This document shows positions 1 through 5,325 of a DNA stretch of 5,621 bases, piece by piece; positions within the stretch are counted from its first letter, which is position 1; every line of letters starts with the position of its first letter. This stretch comes from Lentimicrobiaceae bacterium (GTDB taxonomy: Bacteria; Bacteroidota; Bacteroidia; Bacteroidales; Lentimicrobiaceae). The notes under the pieces were generated by a model. The model worked only from the letters and a program-made list of their open reading frames with translations. It did no database searches and was not told the origin of the DNA. The position numbers were made by a program, and so were the translations under genes. The stretch covers positions 1 to 5,621 of the forward strand of contig JAQVEI010000179.1 in assembly GCA_028697695.1 (NCBI GenBank). The letters run 5' to 3'.

Positions 1-134
1 CCCGAGCGCAACAAAATGGCAATCAACTCTGCATCACTCAGGGCCGCTTTGCCTTTGGCAAGCAGTTTCTCACGCGGCTTATCGTCATCGGCCCATTGCT
101 TTATAGGCAGGCCGGCAGGCTTTTGGTAGCTCAT
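1..134 (-). CDS. radC: RadC family protein, N-terminal fragment (cut by window edge)
   Basis: Only the first 44 codons are present; the gene runs off the left edge. The peptide opens MSYQKPAGLPIKQWADDDKP and continues with REKLLAKG, LSDAELIAILLRSG. This is the typical start of RadC (UPF0758) proteins, the helix-hairpin-helix-like region before the JAB/MPN metalloprotease-fold domain. That C-terminal domain, with its HxHPSG-type metal site, lies outside the window, so its integrity cannot be judged. RadC proteins are labelled DNA repair proteins, but their actual role is poorly established. The ATG at 134-132 is chosen because family homology begins almost at once and a TAnnTTTG -7 box sits 28 bases upstream. 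The rpsT terminator separates this gene from rpsT, so it is probably its own transcription unit. Confidence 0.88.
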   Translation of the reverse strand, partial: MSYQKPAGLPIKQWADDDKPREKLLAKGKAALSDAELIAILLRS

Positions 135-161
135 TACGAAAACAATTACACAGCAATGATG

Positions 162-169
162 CAAATATA
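162..169 (-). promoter_or_regulatory. Putative radC promoter, Bacteroidota -7 box
   Basis: On the minus strand these bases read TATATTTG, matching TAnnTTTG, the -7 element used by the Bacteroidota primary sigma factor. Transcription would start near 155 and give a leader of about 20 bases before the radC ATG at 134. No TTG is visible 19-20 bases upstream. That region is occupied by the rpsT terminator hairpin, so the -33 element is weak or absent. Confidence 0.5.
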
Positions 170-174
170 AACAT

Positions 175-199
175 AAAAAGCCCCGCTTTTGGCGAGGCT
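175..199 (-). terminator. Intrinsic terminator of the tRNA-Glu/rpsT unit
   Basis: Read on the minus strand: AGCCTCGC, loop CAAAA, GCGGGGCT, then TTTT. The 8-bp stem has one G-T wobble (arms 199-192 and 186-179), and the T run is at 178-175. It begins 25 bases after the rpsT stop codon. This is the only well-formed intrinsic terminator in the window. It ends rpsT transcription just before the radC promoter. Confidence 0.85.
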
Positions 200-223
200 A
201 TCATTATAAGATAAACAAATATC

Positions 224-478
224 TTAGGACATGGAATTCACCATGCGGGTAAGTTTCGACTTAAGATTGCCGGCTTTATTCTTATGAATAATCGTACGTT
301 TAGAAAGCTTATCAATCATTGAGATAATTCCGGGCAACTTTGCAGTAGCCTCATTTTTATCTTCCAGTGATCTGAATTTACGCACTGCATTGCGCATGGT
401 TTTTCCATAATAACGATTACGCAGTTTGCGGGTTTCGCTGGAACGCATTCTCTTTTGTGCTGATTTGTGATTTGCCAT
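224..478 (-). CDS. rpsT: 30S ribosomal protein S20
   Basis: This 84-residue, strongly basic protein starts MANHKSAQKRMRSSETRKLR and contains NRYYGKTMRNAVRKF and, later, TIIHKNKAGNLKSKL. These are hallmarks of bacterial S20, which binds the 5' and 3' minor domains of 16S rRNA and helps early 30S assembly. The length is normal for the family (about 84-90). The fold is a three-helix bundle, consistent with the helix-rich sequence. The ATG at 478-476 is preceded by AATTAAGATT rather than a clear Shine-Dalgarno. The gene begins 19 bases after the tRNA-Glu gene with no promoter-like box between, so it is probably co-transcribed with the tRNA. A strong terminator follows. Nothing is damaged. Confidence 0.97.
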   Translation of the reverse strand: MANHKSAQKRMRSSETRKLRNRYYGKTMRNAVRKFRSLEDKNEATAKLPGIISMIDKLSKRTIIHKNKAGNLKSKLTRMVNSMS

Positions 479-497
479 AATCTTAATTCTGTTTCTG

Positions 498-569
498 TAG
501 TCCGTAGGGGAATCGAACCCCTATTACCAGGATGAAAACCTGGCGTCCTAACCGTTAGACGAACGGACC
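498..569 (-). tRNA. tRNA-Glu (anticodon UUC)
   Basis: The minus strand folds into a full cloverleaf of 72 bases including the discriminator. The acceptor arms are GGTCCGT (569-563) and ACGGACT (505-499); the D-arm is GTCT/GGAC; the anticodon stem CCAGG/CCTGG encloses loop TTTTCAT; the T-arm AGGGG/CCCCT has the standard GTTCGATT region. The anticodon TTC is at 536-534, so the tRNA reads GAA and GAG. The discriminator base is A at 498. The bases after it are CAG rather than CCA, so CCA is added after transcription. The first acceptor pair is G-U instead of G-C. It lies 19 bases upstream of rpsT and has a good promoter just upstream. Confidence 0.97.
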
Positions 570-596
570 ATTACATTTTTCCGTGTTTTGGGACTG

Positions 597-626
597 CAAA
601 AATACAACTATTTTTTAAACGTCCAA
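597..626 (-). promoter_or_regulatory. Promoter of the tRNA-Glu/rpsT unit
   Basis: On the minus strand, TTG (626-624) is followed after exactly 19 bases by TATTTTTG (604-597). This fits the Bacteroidota primary sigma pattern TTG-N19-TAnnTTTG. Transcription would start near 590, about 20 bases before the mature 5' end of tRNA-Glu at 569. It is the best-formed promoter in the window, having both elements, as expected for a stable RNA and ribosomal protein unit. Confidence 0.65.
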
Positions 627-764
627 GGGGTGGGCAATCTTTTTTTATTTTTTTTATCAATTTCTACTGTTCTCCTTTCGGAATCTGCTTTATACCCTTG
701 AATATTTGCAGTCCGCGTTCGCGAAACAGCTAAGCAAGGCTGAAATTCCCGGGCAATGGCTTGT

Positions 765-1463
765 CTAAACCTTTTTGAGTTCGTCATTATCGGCCTGAAA
801 CCGGAAACCAAGTCGCTTACCGGTGGTTATTTTCATGTTATCGAGAGAATTCTGCATCTCGTTAACGGTTACCAGCTTCACCTGATCGTAAGGCGGAGTC
901 AACAAATCAAAATTTATGGTATACAGCATGGCCGATTCAATAATCTGCCGTATGGATTCCGGAGTAACCACCGAGGTTGCGAAATTATTATATAACATGC
1001 CAATTTCCCGTTTGCCTTCTATAAAATAATGGCCCTCGCGGTTAACAAACAATCTGCCAATGAGATAACCTATATCATTGATGCGGTTGTATTTGAAAGA
1101 ATCGGCCAAAAAGTTATAAATATGAATAATTCCGCAATAAGACAGGGAGTTGTCCTGATGAATGTAATTTGTCTTCATCACCTCGTGCATGCGCGAAAAC
1201 TGAAATACATTGGTGTGCATCATAAAAATCAACACATCACCACCAAAACGAAGCTCAAGTTCAAACTCACCGCGGTCTTTAAATTCGAATGGCACCACAG
1301 GCAATGAGGCTTCATAAGTTTTATGATAATCCTCATTAATTTCAGTGAGCGTTGACCGAATCAACTCAAATGTGTTTCGCGCTTGTTCATAAACTTCTTG
1401 TTTCAGGCTGCTTTTAATACGAAGAACTTCAAAGAGTTCGGGCTTTTTAACTTTTGCTTCCAT
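765..1463 (-). CDS. Conserved hypothetical protein, 232 residues
   Basis: I do not recognise a named family, although the sequence has the look of a conserved Bacteroidota protein of unknown function. It begins MEAKVKKPELFEVLRIKSSL. A central block is rich in aromatic and charged residues: VVPFEFKDRGEFELELRFGG at about 56-75, SYCGIIHIYNFLADSFKYN at 108-126, NDIGYLIGRLFVNREGHYFI at 129-148, then EGKREIGMLYNNF to 161. There is no signal peptide or membrane segment, so it is probably cytoplasmic. No catalytic motif, Walker box or zinc ligand cluster is visible. The N-terminal 45 residues look helical. The ATG at 1463-1461 is supported by a -7 box ending 23 bases upstream and a modest purine stretch (AAGAGA). 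The stop is TAG. I see no terminator downstream before the tRNA promoter. Confidence 0.85.
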   Translation of the reverse strand: MEAKVKKPELFEVLRIKSSLKQEVYEQARNTFELIRSTLTEINEDYHKTYEASLPVVPFEFKDRGEFELELRFGGDVLIFMMHTNVFQFSRMHEVMKTNYIHQDNSLSYCGIIHIYNFLADSFKYNRINDIGYLIGRLFVNREGHYFIEGKREIGMLYNNFATSVVTPESIRQIIESAMLYTINFDLLTPPYDQVKLVTVNEMQNSLDNMKITTGKRLGFRFQADNDELKKV

Positions 1464-1485
1464 AAATTATGATCTCTTAGTCACA

Positions 1486-1516
1486 CAAACCTACATGTTT
1501 TTCTTAAAAAAAACAC
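1486..1516 (-). promoter_or_regulatory. Putative promoter of the 232-residue conserved gene
   Basis: The minus strand has TAGGTTTG at 1493-1486, a match to TAnnTTTG. A GTG/TGTTT-like imperfect -33 element ends 20 bases upstream (1516-1514). Transcription would begin near 1480, giving a leader of roughly 17 bases. The -33 match is weak, so the call rests mainly on the -7 box and its distance to the ATG. Confidence 0.45.
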
Positions 1517-1577
1517 ACAATTTGCTAATAATATGCAATAAGAACAGCAGGTATTTAAGAAATTGTTTTGTTTGTTT

Positions 1578-1733
1578 TGCATTATCGGGCTTAAAGCATC
1601 TGAAGCACTATGTGTAGAACACGAGTTTCATCTCATAAATTATCTTAAAGCGACTGAAATTGAAGTGGGGCTGTTACTCAACTTCGGTAAAAAACCGGAG
1701 TTCAAACGCAAAATATTTTCAAATAAAAGATAG
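1578..1733 (+). pseudogene. GxxExxY-family protein remnant, C-terminal third only
   Basis: One plus-strand frame reads GLKASEALCVEHEFHL, then INYLKATEIEVGLLLNFG, then KKPEFKRKIFSNKR and a TAG stop at 1731-1733. This matches the C-terminal third of GxxExxY proteins (PDDEXK_3-like, nuclease-fold, usually about 125 residues), whose typical core is (V)ELKA...H..Q..NYLKATG...GLLINFG...EFKR. The N-terminal two thirds, including the GxxExxY motif that names the family, is absent. The open frame extends back only to a stop at 1539-1541, and the bases before about 1578 encode nothing family-like. There is no ATG in the frame. The glutamate of the conserved ELK triplet is replaced by glycine (GLK), or the homology breaks there. 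It is the only convincing coding trace on the plus strand. I infer a non-functional deletion remnant; the original function of the family is itself uncertain. Confidence 0.8.
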
Positions 1734-1911
1734 AACGCAGGTGACACAGATAAGGAGGTTAAACGAAATTATTATCCTCTGTTATTAAGTTCCCAAAGCA
1801 AGGCTGATTTTCAATTACGGTCAGCCGTCAACTTCCATTGGGTGACTGCATCTCCGCTATGTGAAATTCACTTTTTTATCATTCATTTTTCCATGAATAA
1901 TCCGGAAAACA
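1734..1911. other. Intergenic stretch with no recognised gene
   Basis: This lies between the stop of the GxxExxY remnant and the stop of porT, two ends that face each other. I see no open frame of value. Present are a 6-bp inverted repeat GGCTGA/TCAGCC (1802-1807 and 1821-1826, 13-base loop), a compact inverted repeat GTGAA-A-TTCAC at 1861-1871 followed by six T on the plus strand, and an AT-only hairpin, ATTCAT/ATGAAT, near 1880-1897. Any of these could weakly end transcription, but none has a strong GC stem with a T tract, so I do not call a terminator for porT. Confidence 0.5.
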
Positions 1912-2682
1912 TTACTCAAAAGTAAAGGAGAGCAGAAAAAGTTTAGAGCGCAGCTTGTCGAAACCTCCGGTATAGATATTGCCCTCACGCCGCAGGATAT
2001 CTGTGAGTCCATAAGACATCTTGAGTTCGATGCCGAATTTAAAAAAGGTGGTATAGAAGTCAAAGCCGGCACCCAGTTCAGCGTATAAGTCGTTTTGTTT
2101 CAGGGCGAGGTACACATTATTGTTTTCTTCTTTTTTTTTGGAATCGCTGGCCAGATCGAGCGCGTATTTTGCACCAGCCAGCCAGTAAGGCCGAATGTTA
2201 TTCATGCGGCTTCCCTTGTATTTTATGTGCAAAGGAAATTCAACAAATGTGGATTGTATCTTTTTACTGATGTTGATGATTTTTCTTTCCCCTTCAAATT
2301 TAGTATATAACATATAATCAATGTTTCTTTCTCCGAATGAAAGTGAAGGCACGAATCGCAAATCAAGTTGTTCGCTTAGCCGAAGATTGCTTACGATACC
2401 GATGGTAAATCCATAAGCAGGCTGGTGTTCAATACCATAAATATTGGTGGAATCAGAGTAAATATCGGGAGTTTGCAGTGGTTCATAATTTTTGAACTGA
2501 AAATTATCAGCAATATCCATACTAAAAAGCATCTGATTCATGCCGAGGATAAATCCAAAGTGATAGGGAGCAAGATCATAATCAGACAAGTTACGCACTT
2601 TTTGTCTTTGAGCGAAAGCGGCAGGTTCAAATGATACAATCAGGAATACCAGCAGGTATAGAATATGATATTTCTTATGCAC
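1912..2682 (-). CDS. porT: PorT-family outer-membrane beta-barrel protein (type IX secretion)
   Basis: This 256-residue protein has a clear signal peptide: basic MHKKYH, hydrophobic ILYLLVFLIVSF, then AAFA with likely cleavage before Gln25. The mature part begins with APYHFGFILGMNQM (38-51), close to the PorT/SprT opening, and contains STFVEFPLHIKYKGSRMNNI (144-163) followed by RPYWLAGAKYALDLAS. The rest alternates polar and aromatic residues as in an outer-membrane barrel (OMP_b-brl_2 type) and ends in SFTFE. PorT is required for the type IX secretion system, which carries C-terminal-domain cargo across the outer membrane in Bacteroidota; its exact step is not settled. The start codon is GTG: a TAA stop lies four codons upstream in frame, and no ATG precedes the signal peptide. 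A -7 box lies 60 bases upstream. The usual neighbour I know for porT is ubiE; here it is rfaE1. A different porin-like barrel is the alternative. Confidence 0.8.
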   Translation of the reverse strand: MHKKYHILYLLVFLIVSFEPAAFAQRQKVRNLSDYDLAPYHFGFILGMNQMLFSMDIADNFQFKNYEPLQTPDIYSDSTNIYGIEHQPAYGFTIGIVSNLRLSEQLDLRFVPSLSFGERNIDYMLYTKFEGERKIINISKKIQSTFVEFPLHIKYKGSRMNNIRPYWLAGAKYALDLASDSKKKEENNNVYLALKQNDLYAELGAGFDFYTTFFKFGIELKMSYGLTDILRREGNIYTGGFDKLRSKLFLLSFTFE

Positions 2683-2741
2683 AGAATCTTTTTATTTTAA
2701 TTAACGCAGGCTTTGATTAATTATTTTAAAACAATGGGATG

Positions 2742-2749
2742 CAAAGATA
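2742..2749 (-). promoter_or_regulatory. Putative porT promoter, -7 box
   Basis: The minus strand reads TATCTTTG, a match to TAnnTTTG and identical to the box upstream of rfaE1. Transcription would start near 2735 and give a leader of about 50 AT-rich bases. No TTG lies at the right distance upstream, where the end of the rfaE1 coding sequence is. Read-through from rfaE1 therefore remains possible. Confidence 0.45.
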
Positions 2750-2761
2750 AAGTTTATAATC

Positions 2762-3793
2762 TCATTCGTTTTGTTGACGATTTAATTCGAGCAGTCTGGC
2801 TTCAGAGTTGAGTCTGTTTTTATCTACGGGAACCACCCCCACATGTTCACAGACCAATCCGCCGGCCAGGTTAGCCAAAGCAGCAGTGGTGAACATATCA
2901 GCTCCGGCAGCTCTGCACAGTGCAGCCACACTTATCACCGTATCGCCGGCACCCGATACATCGGCAATTTTTCGCAAATGCGCCGGCAAGCTTATCTCTG
3001 TGTAATCATCCCCATGTTTGGAACTCATAAATATCCCTTTATCCGACAGGGTAATGAGTACGTTTTGTATTTGCTGCTGCTGATGCAATGTTCTGGCTGC
3101 CTGCCTCAAAGCCTCGGGATCATCTGTTTTACATTCACACTTTAACCCTTCGCGCAACTCTTTAAGGTTGGGTTTAAACAAATCTACACCCCGATAATTT
3201 TCAAAATTTTTCTTTTTTGGATCCACCGCGATGAAGATATTATTCGCCTGAAAAAGTTGTATAGCACGGTCGATAACATTGCTGCTAAGTACTCCTTTGT
3301 TGTAATCCTGTAAAATCACAGCCCCGGGTTGTTTGGTTTGAATTATCGTTTGCAGGCCGGCCAGCAGCATTTCTTCTTCCTCTGCATTTAAATCAGTCTC
3401 CACTTCCTCATCAACCCTGATTAGCTGGGCGTTGTTTCCAATTATCCTGAATTTGGTGGTAGTAAGCCTGGCTTTACTCCGGTAAATTCCTGAGGCATCA
3501 ATGCCTGAACGGGTGAGCAACTCAACAAACTCATCGGCCCGGGCGTCATCTCCAACCATTGAACACAGCAAGGGTTCACCACCAAGTGCCTTTATATTGA
3601 GGGCTACGTTTGCTGCCCCTCCCAACATACTTTCGCGTCTGTCCAGTTGAACCACGGGCACGGGTGCCTCAGGAGAAATGCGATCTACTTTACCCCACAA
3701 GTAAGCATCAATCATTACATCACCCATTATCAATATCCGGCAACCTTTGAATGCCTCAAAAAGATCATCTATTTGTCTGTTCTCCTGTATCAT
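2762..3793 (-). CDS. rfaE1: D-glycero-beta-D-manno-heptose-7-phosphate kinase (PfkB family)
   Basis: This 343-residue cytoplasmic kinase matches domain I of HldE/RfaE. That domain phosphorylates C1 of D-glycero-D-manno-heptose 7-phosphate on the way to ADP-heptose, the donor for LPS inner-core heptose. Visible features are LIMGDVMIDAYLWGKVDRIS (21-40), PEAPVPV, the PfkB substrate-side motif MLGGAANVALN (56-66), LQDYNKGVLS (161-170), DPKKKNFENYRG (191-202), FKPNLKEL, and the ATP/anion-hole signature DVSGAGDT (278-285), with Asp284 the expected catalytic base. The protein ends after the kinase, so the nucleotidyltransferase domain of bifunctional HldE (about 475 residues) must be encoded elsewhere. 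The ATG at 3793-3791 is preferred over the in-frame TTG at 3826, because that TTG is part of the -7 box and family homology starts after the ATG. The stop TGA is at 2764-2762. Another sugar kinase of the PfkB family is unlikely given the GDVMIDAYLWG and DRISPEAPVPV blocks. Confidence 0.92.
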   Translation of the reverse strand: MIQENRQIDDLFEAFKGCRILIMGDVMIDAYLWGKVDRISPEAPVPVVQLDRRESMLGGAANVALNIKALGGEPLLCSMVGDDARADEFVELLTRSGIDASGIYRSKARLTTTKFRIIGNNAQLIRVDEEVETDLNAEEEEMLLAGLQTIIQTKQPGAVILQDYNKGVLSSNVIDRAIQLFQANNIFIAVDPKKKNFENYRGVDLFKPNLKELREGLKCECKTDDPEALRQAARTLHQQQQIQNVLITLSDKGIFMSSKHGDDYTEISLPAHLRKIADVSGAGDTVISVAALCRAAGADMFTTAALANLAGGLVCEHVGVVPVDKNRLNSEARLLELNRQQNE

Positions 3794-3823
3794 GGCCCGG
3801 TTTAGCTGTTTTATAATCGTGTG

Positions 3824-3831
3824 CAAAGATA
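3824..3831 (-). promoter_or_regulatory. Putative rfaE1 promoter, -7 box
   Basis: The minus strand reads TATCTTTG, a full TAnnTTTG match, followed by CAC. Transcription would start near 3817, about 24 bases before the ATG at 3793. No TTG is seen at the -33 distance. A short 5-bp inverted repeat, AGAGT/ACTCT (3843-3847 and 3855-3859), lies just upstream across the region where a -33 element would be. The box overlaps the TTG that a gene finder could take as the start. Confidence 0.5.
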
Positions 3832-3864
3832 GTTAAACCAACAGAGTTTGGCGCACTCTATGAT

Positions 3865-5310
3865 TTATTGAAAAAAGTTATCCTTAAAATTAACCAGATA
3901 TACCCTGGTAGTGGCGCGTGTTATGGCGGTATAAAGCCACCGGATAAAAGATATATCCACCATTTCATCGGTTAAATAGCCATGGTCAACAAAAACCGCA
4001 TCCCATTGTCCGCCCTGGGTTTTATGACAGGTGAGGGCATAGGCAAATTTGGCTTGTATGGCATTGTAAAAAGGATTTGACTTAACTTTTTCATAACGTG
4101 AAGCCACAGGACTTATATCCATGTAATCGAGCAATATTTCATCGTACAGCTTTTGCATTTCCTCATAAGGCATAGCCGGAGCAGGCACATTGAGTGATTC
4201 GAGCAGCAGCTTTACTTCTACTACTTCCTCATCAGGATAATCAACCAATTGCAGGGTAACATCGGCAAAATGATAACCATACATTTCACCGGTATGGATG
4301 ATGCGTTTTATTTCTGCCAAATCGCCATTGGCAATAAAACCGGCAGTGGTTCCAATGGGCAGCCAAAAATAATTGTTTCGTGTCACCATTAAGATGTCGC
4401 CGGCAGAGAGTTCAGTTTCGCGGAACAGCATGCGCTGCCTCACCTCCTGATTGAATAGGTTAGCGCGTTTATTGGAACGGGTAATGATGACCGTGTTTTC
4501 AATCCCGTATTTTGAATAGCAGTCATTCAGCGCATCCTCAAAAGCAGCCCCGTCAATACGTTGAATATCGGCAAACGGACTAACATCAAAAAAAGGCAGA
4601 GCATCTCCGGGCTCACCGGTAATGTTACGCAGCCGTGAAGCATTCACAAGAATACCGCTGTCGAGGGCCTGCCTCATTACCTCTGTCAGCTCAATGGAAC
4701 TTACATCGAGGTGATATTTCTTATCCAGCACATCCTCCTCCAGGGCAGGGCTTTGCTCAACCCCAACGGGTGGCAACTGTGCATTGTCGCCAATGAGTAA
4801 GAGTTTACAACCTTCGTTTTGATAAACATAGGCTATCAAATCTTCAAGCAGGTCGCGGTTGGCATATATTCCACCCTCTCCCCCACCGGTATCGCCAGCA
4901 ATCATCGATGCTTCATCAACAATAAAAAGCGTAAATTTATTGGGGTTGGGAGCCTGTATCATTTTATGACGGCCTTCCTTATCTACGAACAAGCGATAAA
5001 TTTTGCGGTGGATGGTATGGGCTTTTTTTTGGGCATATCGTGCCAGCACCTTGGCAGCACGGCCTGTTGGCGCCATTAATACCGATTGCAGGCCGGCAAA
5101 GGGCAATACCTTCACCAGTGCACTTACGAGGGTGGTTTTGCCGGTGCCGGCATAACCTCTCAACAAAAATGCCGGTTGCGTCCGGGGCTCTGCCGGGCGG
5201 GTTATAAAAACAGCAAGCGCTTCAATAGCTTGCTGCTGCCCTGTGGTGGGTATATGCCCAAGCTCTTTTGTAATACTCTCGGCGATAAGCCGCGCATCCA
5301 TTGCTATCAT
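3865..5310 (-). CDS. RecD/Pif1-like superfamily 1 DNA helicase, ATP-dependent
   Basis: This 481-residue protein has the complete SF1B motif set. These are the Q-motif region TGQQQAIEAL (23-32), Walker A GYAGTGKTT (52-60), motif Ia APTGRAAKVL (80-89), Walker B VDEASM (131-136), motif III GDNAQLPPVG (174-183), LTEVMRQ (208-214), an SH3-like stretch around GDILMVTRNNY (304-314), motif V ALTCHKTQGGQWD (425-437) and motif VI WLYTAITRA (458-466). This matches AAA_30 plus UvrD_C_2 proteins related to RecD2, Pif1 and Dda, which move 5' to 3' on single-stranded DNA. It lacks the N-terminal domains of RecD2 and there are no recB/recC neighbours, so it is probably a stand-alone accessory helicase whose specific task I cannot assign. 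An insertion at about 360-412 separates the SH3-like part from motif V. The ATG at 5310 is 15 bases after the upstream barrel gene, indicating an operon; a second in-frame ATG at 5301 is also possible. No key residue is missing. Confidence 0.92.
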   Translation of the reverse strand: MIAMDARLIAESITKELGHIPTTGQQQAIEALAVFITRPAEPRTQPAFLLRGYAGTGKTTLVSALVKVLPFAGLQSVLMAPTGRAAKVLARYAQKKAHTIHRKIYRLFVDKEGRHKMIQAPNPNKFTLFIVDEASMIAGDTGGGEGGIYANRDLLEDLIAYVYQNEGCKLLLIGDNAQLPPVGVEQSPALEEDVLDKKYHLDVSSIELTEVMRQALDSGILVNASRLRNITGEPGDALPFFDVSPFADIQRIDGAAFEDALNDCYSKYGIENTVIITRSNKRANLFNQEVRQRMLFRETELSAGDILMVTRNNYFWLPIGTTAGFIANGDLAEIKRIIHTGEMYGYHFADVTLQLVDYPDEEVVEVKLLLESLNVPAPAMPYEEMQKLYDEILLDYMDISPVASRYEKVKSNPFYNAIQAKFAYALTCHKTQGGQWDAVFVDHGYLTDEMVDISFIRWLYTAITRATTRVYLVNFKDNFFQ

Positions 5311-5325
5311 AGCATAATTATCATT

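Noticed and set aside
640..656. Long T-rich run (T7-A-T8) on the plus strand, considered as a terminator tail.
   Set aside because: No stem precedes it on the plus strand and no plus-strand gene ends there; on the minus strand it is an A run.
608..811. Minus-strand open frame of 67 codons downstream of the 232-residue gene.
   Set aside because: It overlaps the end of that gene in another frame, runs through the tRNA promoter, and its low-complexity basic composition resembles no protein.
1680..1702. Nine-bp hairpin AACTTCGGT / ACCGGAGTT with a 5-base loop, resembling a terminator.
   Set aside because: It lies inside the coding frame of the GxxExxY remnant (the NFGKKPEF region), has no T tract on either strand, and is explained by the codons there.
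732..1807. Exact 12-base direct repeat AAGCAAGGCTGA at 732-743 and 1796-1807, both in gaps between genes.
   Set aside because: About one such match is expected by chance in a window of this size, and the flanking bases do not extend the similarity.
1861..1877. Odd palindrome GTGAAATTCAC followed by six T on the plus strand.
   Set aside because: A hairpin would have only 4 bp and no functional plus-strand gene lies upstream; it could be an operator half-site pair, but a single copy gives no support.
1857..2072. Minus-strand open frame of 71 codons overlapping the end of porT.
   Set aside because: It overlaps porT out of frame and has no recognisable motif.
2843..3145. Plus-strand open frame of 100 codons, with similar ones at 1029-1307, 2095-2310, 4819-5079 and 5086-5370.
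   Set aside because: Each lies opposite a confidently identified minus-strand gene, has no homology-like motifs and no promoter; these are antisense shadows.
3843..3859. Inverted repeat AGAGT/ACTCT after the helicase stop, considered as a terminator or operator.
   Set aside because: Only 5 bp with a 7-base loop and no T tract; too weak to call, though it lies just upstream of the rfaE1 -7 box.
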